6,535 nt of DNA from Fidelibacterota bacterium 46_43 (lineage in GTDB: Bacteria; Fidelibacterota; Fidelibacteria; Fidelibacterales; Fidelibacteraceae): assembly GCA_001509335.1 (NCBI GenBank), contig LGGY01000034.1, positions 1-6,535 on the forward strand, written 5' to 3'. The notes beneath the pieces were generated by a model. It was given only the letters and a program-made list of their open reading frames with translations. It made no database searches and was not told where the DNA came from. Shown piece after piece: positions 1 to 4,455 of the stretch. The position numbers and the translations under genes are program-made. Numbering within the stretch: position 1 is the stretch's first letter; the number at the start of each line of letters is the position of its first letter.

Positions 1-393
1 ATTCACATAGTCCACACCATATACCAGGTCATCAAACCGTTCATCATTCAACACTTCATCCAGGGCTTCGCGGGCCATAAACAGGCCGTCAGGCCAGAGG
101 CACATCACCACCACTTTATATCCCCGGGCAAAGAAGTGCCGTAACACACTCACGGCCATGGGATGGATTTCCGGTTTGGTAGATGGTCCGTATTCAAATG
201 AAATGAGAACCGTGGCATCATCGGGCAGATGATGGATTGCTTCAAAAGCATCCCGTGTCAGTCCGGTTGGCTCGACGGGAAGATTCAGGGGAACCAGAAG
301 GGGAATCAGCACAACCAGCCCAATAATGAGAAAGATGATACGACGGTCCAGTCTGTCCAGATTTTGCAGAAATGTATTGAATTTGCGATTCAT
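1..393 (-). CDS. Membrane-anchored extracytoplasmic alpha/beta protein, C-terminus cut by window edge
   Basis: The first 131 residues are visible and the frame stays open to the window edge, so the C-terminus is missing. The N-terminus is basic (MNRKF, then LDRLDRR near residues 12-18) and is followed by one hydrophobic helix at about 19-36 (IIFLIIGLVVLIPLLVP). By the positive-inside rule the rest faces outside the cytoplasm. Residues 60-131 look like the start of an alpha/beta, Rossmann-like fold: a strand (TVLISFEYGPS), the segment TKPEIHPMAVSVLRHFF, then a second strand (KVVVMCLWPDG) and a helix. The ATG has a good Shine-Dalgarno site (GGGGGAGAAGTAAT then ATG) formed from the last codons of the upstream gene. 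Only 1 nt separates the two genes, so translation is probably coupled. I do not recognise a named family; no catalytic motif is evident in the visible part. The role is inferred only from its operon: a membrane partner of the neighbouring proteins. Confidence 0.85.
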   Translation of the reverse strand, partial: MNRKFNTFLQNLDRLDRRIIFLIIGLVVLIPLLVPLNLPVEPTGLTRDAFEAIHHLPDDATVLISFEYGPSTKPEIHPMAVSVLRHFFARGYKVVVMCLWPDGLFMAREALDEVLNDERFDDLVYGVDYVN

Positions 394-394
394 A

Positions 395-1288
395 TTACTT
401 CTCCCCCATAAATGATTTTTCGATTCCCAGAATCACCCGGAGGGATGTACCCACAATTCCGAGTCCGATACCGATCATAATCGCCCGGGAACCGGCAGCA
501 TTGGGGTACTGATAAATCCACTCCTGGAGTCTGGGCAGATGCAGCCACTGAAGCCAGGAAGGCAGCCATCCGGTAAGGTACGCCCCCAGGGGAACCCGGC
601 CGATCATAATAATAATACCAGCCGCCAGGAGAATGGTGGCCTCCAGGTTTCTGATTTTGAATGCCCTGTACGAAGCTGAAGCCACAAAAAAGGCCAGAAG
701 GGCAAACATAGTGGATGTTAGGGGTGTGAAGATGGAATAAAATATCCAGCTGTAAAAAGTCCCTCTTTCCTGAAGATGACTTCCCCAGGGCAGTTGTTTG
801 ATTTCCACAACCGTCCCTTTGCTGGAAAGTTCATTATAGAGTTTCAACGCACCGCCGTGGGTGTAAAAATTCCGGTTAATGGGTTTTCCCTCTCCGACTT
901 TGGCAAAAGCTCTTTCCACGGCGTGGACTTCGGTATGGGTGATTTCACTGACTTTTTGATTGAAGTATGCTGCATTGGGGCCTACATCCTTCACCTCCAG
1001 GTAATAACCCCCTTTAAAGAAAAACCCAAAAGTAAGGGTAAGGAAAAAGCCCAGGACAGCAGCAAGACTGTAGAACCAGCCTTTTTGCCGGCGGATCACT
1101 TTTCTACCCTGTAATTTTAAAAGATTCAGGGCTCCCAGGATCATGGCAAAACTGGCAATGATATCAAACCACTGGGTGGCATGAATCTCCAGATTGGCAA
1201 AAGGTTCATGAGGAATAAACCATGAAAGCAGCATGATCACACCGACAATAAACACAATAGCCAATGGAACTTGTCGTTTTAGAAACAT
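395..1288 (-). CDS. Six-helix integral membrane protein with large outer loop, function unknown
   Basis: This 297-residue protein has hydrophobic segments at about 7-25, 40-57, 71-91, 177-203, 216-235 and 267-288. Basic loops (KLQGRKVIRRQKG at 58-70, and YRAFKIRN near 207-214) place both termini in the cytoplasm. The loop at about 92-175 then lies outside. It is soluble and mixed alpha/beta in character, carrying VHAVERAFAKVGEGKPINRN and YTHGGALKLYNEL. A tryptophan-rich stretch (residues 241-258, WLPSWLQWLHLPRLQEWI) lies on the outer side before the last helix. The start is supported by AAAGGAG placed 6 nt before the ATG, which overlaps the stop of the upstream gene's region (11-nt gap). There is no transporter, sensor or enzyme signature that I recognise. 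Tight packing with the signal-peptide protein before it and the anchored protein after it suggests the three are made together as parts of one membrane complex (inference). Confidence 0.88.
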   Translation of the reverse strand: MFLKRQVPLAIVFIVGVIMLLSWFIPHEPFANLEIHATQWFDIIASFAMILGALNLLKLQGRKVIRRQKGWFYSLAAVLGFFLTLTFGFFFKGGYYLEVKDVGPNAAYFNQKVSEITHTEVHAVERAFAKVGEGKPINRNFYTHGGALKLYNELSSKGTVVEIKQLPWGSHLQERGTFYSWIFYSIFTPLTSTMFALLAFFVASASYRAFKIRNLEATILLAAGIIIMIGRVPLGAYLTGWLPSWLQWLHLPRLQEWIYQYPNAAGSRAIMIGIGLGIVGTSLRVILGIEKSFMGEK

Positions 1289-1299
1289 CGTTTACTCCT

Positions 1300-2412
1300 T
1301 TAGAGATTGAAAATATCTTTAAAAAAGGTGAATCCCAGGGACTCAAAAATCACCCCCAGGAGGATTGTTATCATAATTGCCCCTTTAATAATATCCTGGC
1401 CCTTGATGGATCCCAGCAATTTTGGATCTTTGCCCAGGTAGGCACTGGCGGCAAAAAATTCCTCACCAATCAGGGTATAGTCACAGGCTGTGACAAAGAA
1501 CGGGATCTGGGATGGTGAACCGGTCCCGGCAATCTGGATGGCGCCGATGGAGTTCCCTGTTTCGGCAAGAATCAGGGATTCTGCATAAAATTTTCCCTGA
1601 AGGAAAACGGCGGCAGGTTTTTCCCGGAGCATGATCCCATCCACGGCAGCGGCAAAGGCAAACTGATCATCGGTGTAGTAGTGGACCATATCGGGATTAA
1701 ACAGATCGGGGCGTCCTTCGCTCAGGTAGGATTCATTCACAATCTCCCGGGCGGCTTCCATCACCAAAGACCTGGACACCGGAACATTCAGGTTGGCTTC
1801 ATACCGGGCAGTCATTTTGGCTACGTGACCCAAAATGATCACACCGGAAATGGTTTCAACCTGGTCCAGATCCATAATACCCGGAACGTAAAGGACCGAT
1901 TTACCCATTTCCGTTGCCCGGCCTACAGCTTCTTCAAAAGCTTTTAAGCCGGCAATGGGTCGCAGATAAATCTCCTTCATCTGGCGGGCTTTTCGGATAT
2001 AATACAAAATGATCCCGGAAAAGAGAATCATAGCAATGAAACGAACAATACGCTTCGTATTGAACCACATTGCCTCGGTGACTACAGGTTCGGTCACCGC
2101 TTCTTCCAATACATTCAGATCCTTGTCCAGGGCTGTTACCTTAAAACGGGTTGGAACACCATTGTTGATATCGAACAACATTTCTTCATCCAGATGGGTA
2201 TAACTGATGATGAAGTTCCAGTCTTTTTCCCCTTCAGACTTTTGAAAAATATCATATCTGAAAGCCTGGTCCACCGGATTCACATTGAGTACAACAATCC
2301 GGCCTTCCGGTTCCCCTTCTTTGGGGACGGCCACAGGATCCAGTGCTCCCAGAAGGGGGACTGCGGCTCCCATCACCAAGCTCAGGATCAGGAAAAATCC
2401 ATTTCGTTTCAT
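1300..2412 (-). CDS. Signal-peptide membrane protein: outer FN3-like domain, membrane spans, 200-aa cytoplasmic domain (DUF6754-like)
   Basis: A 370-residue protein. The layout is: signal peptide at 1-23 (MKRNGFFLILSLVMGAAVPL, LGA, possible cleavage before LDP); a beta-rich, fibronectin-III-like domain at about 27-108 (FRYDIFQKSEGEKDWNFI, then DINNGVPTRFKVTALD); a membrane helix at about 122-139; a soluble domain at about 140-340; and a last hydrophobic helix at about 341-360 (GAIMITILLGVIFESLGF). The KARQMK after the first span places the large domain in the cytoplasm. That domain carries EAVGRATEMGKSVLYVPGI and AGTGSPSQIPFFVTACDYT, which I associate from memory with DUF6754; this was not searched. 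I chose ATG at 2412 over the GTG at 2430 because GGAGG lies 4 nt before the ATG and the GTG would add MKSGGS ahead of a clean signal peptide. The function is unknown; a scaffold linking both sides of the inner membrane is an inference. Confidence 0.88.
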   Translation of the reverse strand: MKRNGFFLILSLVMGAAVPLLGALDPVAVPKEGEPEGRIVVLNVNPVDQAFRYDIFQKSEGEKDWNFIISYTHLDEEMLFDINNGVPTRFKVTALDKDLNVLEEAVTEPVVTEAMWFNTKRIVRFIAMILFSGIILYYIRKARQMKEIYLRPIAGLKAFEEAVGRATEMGKSVLYVPGIMDLDQVETISGVIILGHVAKMTARYEANLNVPVSRSLVMEAAREIVNESYLSEGRPDLFNPDMVHYYTDDQFAFAAAVDGIMLREKPAAVFLQGKFYAESLILAETGNSIGAIQIAGTGSPSQIPFFVTACDYTLIGEEFFAASAYLGKDPKLLGSIKGQDIIKGAIMITILLGVIFESLGFTFFKDIFNL

Positions 2413-2416
2413 AGAT

Positions 2417-2421
2417 CCTCC
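2417..2421 (-). promoter_or_regulatory. Shine-Dalgarno site that fixes the start at 2412
   Basis: On the minus strand the sequence reads AGTGGAGGATCT and then ATG. A full GGAGG sits 4 nt before the ATG at 2412-2410. The longer in-frame GTG at 2430 has no comparable site before it and would put the ribosome binding site inside the coding region. This supports the shorter, 370-residue product. Confidence 0.75.
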
Positions 2422-2452
2422 ACTCTTCACATGTCGTCTGCCAACAGTTTAT

Positions 2453-2785
2453 CTATTTTTTGCGTTTTGCTTTTTTAAAAAAGCACCGCTTTCGTTCTTT
2501 CTTTTCAGGTTCCGGCTCGTGTTCACTTTCCAACGCTTCGATGCGTTCCATGAGCTGTTCCACATTTTCTCTTTCTTCCATGAATTCCGCGATTCCATAG
2601 ATATCTGACCGGGGAAAAAGGGATTCCAAAACCGGTCCGAAAAACACTACTGCCTGAGAACCAATAAAGTTCATAGGTTTAAGTGTTTGCATAAAAAAGA
2701 CGGCCGGTACAGACATTCCCCGGCGGACAATGGCCTGGGCGATTTTATCTGTCATAGCCTTTTTCTTGTCTTTTTCTTCAGTCAT
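2453..2785 (-). CDS. Small protein with hydrophobic core, acidic helix and strongly basic tail
   Basis: A 110-residue protein that I do not recognise by a formal name. Three parts are visible: a charged N-terminus (MTEEKDKKKAMTDK); a hydrophobic, glycine- and proline-containing stretch at about 18-57 (RRGMSVPAVFFMQTLKPMNF, then IGSQAVVFFGPVLESLF); and a likely helix at 62-90 (YGIAEFMEERENVEQLMERI). It ends in a glutamate/proline run followed by a very basic tail (KKERKRCFFKKAKRKK). The middle stretch is short and broken by prolines, so it may lie along the membrane or bind a partner rather than span it. From memory, small proteins with a similar SVPA-x-FF and P-x-x-F-x-GSQ pattern sit beside other GlmL-like genes, but I could not check this. 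It follows the 138-aa gene by 4 nt. Its Shine-Dalgarno site is weak, so its translation probably depends on the gene before it. Confidence 0.8.
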   Translation of the reverse strand: MTEEKDKKKAMTDKIAQAIVRRGMSVPAVFFMQTLKPMNFIGSQAVVFFGPVLESLFPRSDIYGIAEFMEERENVEQLMERIEALESEHEPEPEKKERKRCFFKKAKRKK

Positions 2786-2789
2786 TTGC

Positions 2790-3206
2790 TTATTCAGTAT
2801 TTACTATTTTCCGGGCTACAATTGCTTCCACCTCGTCTCCCTTTTGTCCTGTTCTAAGGAGCCAGGCCCGGTAATTATCGAGACGGGATGGTTTTTTCAT
2901 GGTATATAATTTAATGGCATTCCCGCTTCGCTCCCAGCGTCGGAATTCTTTCCAGTCCCGCTCTTTTGTCATCCACCCGGTACGAATTGTAATTCCTTTT
3001 TCTGTCAATGTATAAGAAACAGGGACAAAATAGGGTAACACATAACTTCCCAGAACCAGCAGAGATAAAAAGAGGAAGATAAGGCTTTCACCGGCAACCC
3101 CGGCAAAAAAGGAAACGGTCAGGATGAAGATAAGGACGGCAATGCCTTTGCCAGGATTCTGTTTTACCATGTGAATCTTCCAGGTCATGAGGGTGTCATC
3201 ATTCAT
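2790..3206 (-). CDS. Two-helix membrane protein with bacterial PH-like domain
   Basis: A 138-residue protein. A basic N-terminal stretch (WKIHMVKQNPGK) is followed by two close hydrophobic helices at about 20-37 and 41-60, which form a hairpin with both ends in the cytoplasm. Residues 62-137 alternate strands in the manner of the short PH-like domains of bacterial membrane proteins: SYTLTEKGITIRTGW, ERDWKEFRRWERSGNAIKLY, then KKPSRLDNYRAWLLR. The order (strand, tryptophan-containing strand, strand, C-terminal helix EVEAIVARKI) fits that fold, but this is a pattern judgement and not a search result. The first ATG at 3206 has only a weak ribosome site (GATAAGCA). An in-frame ATG at 3188 is no better, so the longer form is kept. 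It is the first gene after the probable terminator and promoter, and lies 4 nt before the 110-aa gene. PH-like domains often mediate protein or membrane contacts; the partner is unknown. Confidence 0.82.
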   Translation of the reverse strand: MNDDTLMTWKIHMVKQNPGKGIAVLIFILTVSFFAGVAGESLIFLFLSLLVLGSYVLPYFVPVSYTLTEKGITIRTGWMTKERDWKEFRRWERSGNAIKLYTMKKPSRLDNYRAWLLRTGQKGDEVEAIVARKIVNTE

Positions 3207-3218
3207 TGCTTATCATTT

Positions 3219-3238
3219 ATCCGGAATTTTTACCGGAT
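3219..3238. repeat. Inverted repeat near the predicted transcription start
   Basis: Two perfect 6-bp arms, ATCCGG and CCGGAT, are separated by 8 nt of A/T-rich sequence. No T-tract follows on the minus strand, so this is not a terminator. It overlaps the place where transcription from the TATAAT box at 3245-3240 would begin, so it could be an operator or a 5' leader hairpin. A chance repeat of this size is also possible. Confidence 0.4.
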
Positions 3239-3239
3239 T

Positions 3240-3268
3240 ATTATAGGAAATATAAACCCTGAAAAAAA
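3240..3268 (-). promoter_or_regulatory. Candidate sigma-70-type promoter for the 138-aa gene and downstream genes
   Basis: On the minus strand a perfect TATAAT lies at 3245-3240. No good -35 box is present. The best candidates are the T-tract at 3268-3262 or TTTTCA at 3265-3260, and the latter leaves only a 14-nt spacer. The position is sensible: just downstream of a probable terminator and about 35 nt before the next start codon. The region is A/T-rich, so a chance match cannot be excluded. Confidence 0.4.
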
Positions 3269-3300
3269 GGATAAACTCCGAAGTAAACTCCGGCATTTAT
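3262..3300 (-). terminator. Probable rho-independent terminator after the 375-aa gene
   Basis: On the minus strand, 15 nt after the TAA of the 375-aa gene, CCGGAG and CTTCGG pair around a TTTA loop, with one G-T pair. The outer arms ATAAAT and GTTTAT extend the stem beyond a single G-A mismatch. After two C residues comes a run of seven T (3268-3262). Stem, small loop and T-tract are in the right order for intrinsic termination. The outer stem is A/T-rich, so partial read-through is likely. On the plus strand the arms appear as two TAAACTCCG copies with a 12-nt period. Confidence 0.6.
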
Positions 3301-3315
3301 CTTCACAGGATTATA

Positions 3316-4443
3316 TTATTTTGTCTCATAAATCTCAAGATTGGCACGGGGGAGCATCACTTCTTTATTCTGCTTATAGATCTTTACTTTAGCCACCCTG
3401 GCCATAGAGCCTGATTCCAGTTTTTGCAGGGCATGGGGCAGTTCTGTCACTTCCCCCAGCAGACCGAAATAGGGTGCACGAATCACACGGACAACCGTAC
3501 CGATATCCATGCCTTTAACATCCGCCGATTTGATTTTATTATCTGCTATTTCATCGAGGCAGATAATGACTTCCGGACGGATTACACCGGCACGGATCTG
3601 GGTTGCTCCATTGATGGAAGCGACCTCTTCCTCATGGTCTTTCAATAAATTGAAGGTTTGTTCAGCCATCGGGATTTCGCCAAAACCCTCCGTTACAATC
3701 AGGGTGGTCTGAACCGGCTCTTCTCCAGTAATGGCCACACCGATATCATATCCTACAATATCTTTAATATCCTTATAGTTGAATCCACCTACGATGATTC
3801 CTTCCACACCTATCTTTTCTGCTTTTTTGAAGGCATCCAGGGTCATAAAGGCGCCGCCGACCAGGACTTTGCCTTTACAGGAATCATCAATCAAGTCAGC
3901 CGTCAGGGTATCTCCGGGTTTATCGGTAAGGATTTTAATGGCACCCCGCCGTTCACCGCCGATACCGAAAATGCCCTGCACAAAGGCTGCGGTTGTCCGG
4001 ATCACAACTCCTTCTTCGGGGATCACCTCATCAATAACCCCGTCAATATAGGCATGGATATTCACCGGAATCGGATTTTCCCGGATAATCGCCTGTCCGG
4101 TGACTTTTGAATAAGAATCCAGTGTTCCGGCCACAGGAGATTTTACAGAACTTTTAAAAAGGCCGAATATGCCTTTGGTTTCTGCCAGGATATCCCCTTT
4201 CCGAATCACATCTCCCTCTTTTCGAATCATAAAATCATCCAATTCAGAGGGGTCCACATTCAGAAAATTGGCCACATTGACGGGAAAGACATTACCCGGC
4301 AGATCGGTGTGTGCCACAATATCATCTGCTTTGACCAAATCCCCCTTTTTCACTTTCACATTCCCTTTCAGGGGAAGGCGTCGGGTTTTGGTAAGCATTG
4401 TTTTCGCAAGGACTTTCAGTCCTGGTGTATATGCATGAGCCAT
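3316..4443 (-). CDS. Cytoplasmic protein with barrel-sandwich (RnfC/lipoyl-like) N-terminus and KOW-like C-terminus
   Basis: A 375-residue protein with no signal peptide or membrane helix. The N-terminal half holds repeated barrel-sandwich-type elements: VKKGDLVKADDIVAHTDLPG at 31-50, GDVIRKGDILAETKG at 77-91, and VKSPVAGTLDSYSKVTGQAI at 100-119. These resemble the N-terminal domain of RnfC and lipoyl-type hammerheads. A glycine-rich stretch follows (FVQGIFGIGGERRGAIK, 154-170). The middle, about 171-300, is alpha/beta (KVLVGGAFMTLDAFKKAEKI, then VEGIIVGGFNYKD). Residues 313-372 look KOW-like (GTVVRVIRAPYFGLLGEVTE, and at the end EVMLPRANLEIYE), as in NusG-type domains. It has only two cysteines (C189, C295), so it cannot carry RnfC iron-sulphur clusters, and no biotin/lipoate attachment lysine is evident. 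A Shine-Dalgarno GGAG lies 6 nt before the ATG. It follows the GlmL-like gene by 12 nt, which points to a shared role. The function is unknown. Confidence 0.88.
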   Translation of the reverse strand: MAHAYTPGLKVLAKTMLTKTRRLPLKGNVKVKKGDLVKADDIVAHTDLPGNVFPVNVANFLNVDPSELDDFMIRKEGDVIRKGDILAETKGIFGLFKSSVKSPVAGTLDSYSKVTGQAIIRENPIPVNIHAYIDGVIDEVIPEEGVVIRTTAAFVQGIFGIGGERRGAIKILTDKPGDTLTADLIDDSCKGKVLVGGAFMTLDAFKKAEKIGVEGIIVGGFNYKDIKDIVGYDIGVAITGEEPVQTTLIVTEGFGEIPMAEQTFNLLKDHEEEVASINGATQIRAGVIRPEVIICLDEIADNKIKSADVKGMDIGTVVRVIRAPYFGLLGEVTELPHALQKLESGSMARVAKVKIYKQNKEVMLPRANLEIYETK

Positions 4444-4455
4444 AACTATCTCCGC

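Noticed and set aside
776..1114. 112-aa plus-strand frame inside the six-helix membrane gene
   Set aside because: Antisense to a well-supported membrane protein with a consistent topology and Shine-Dalgarno site; no recognisable domain.
2413..2430. GTG start at 2430 for the signal-peptide protein
   Set aside because: The ATG at 2412 has GGAGG 4 nt upstream and gives a clean signal peptide; the GTG form would contain this ribosome site within its coding region.
3272..3292. Two TAAACTCCG copies 12 nt apart as a tandem regulator-binding repeat
   Set aside because: Both copies are explained as parts of the terminator hairpin arms and loop on the minus strand; only two copies occur.
3316..4443. 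Reading the 375-aa protein as RnfC of an electron-transport complex
   Set aside because: Only the N-terminal barrel-sandwich character fits. There are two isolated cysteines and no CxxCxxC clusters or flavin/NADH site, and no other rnf gene is present.
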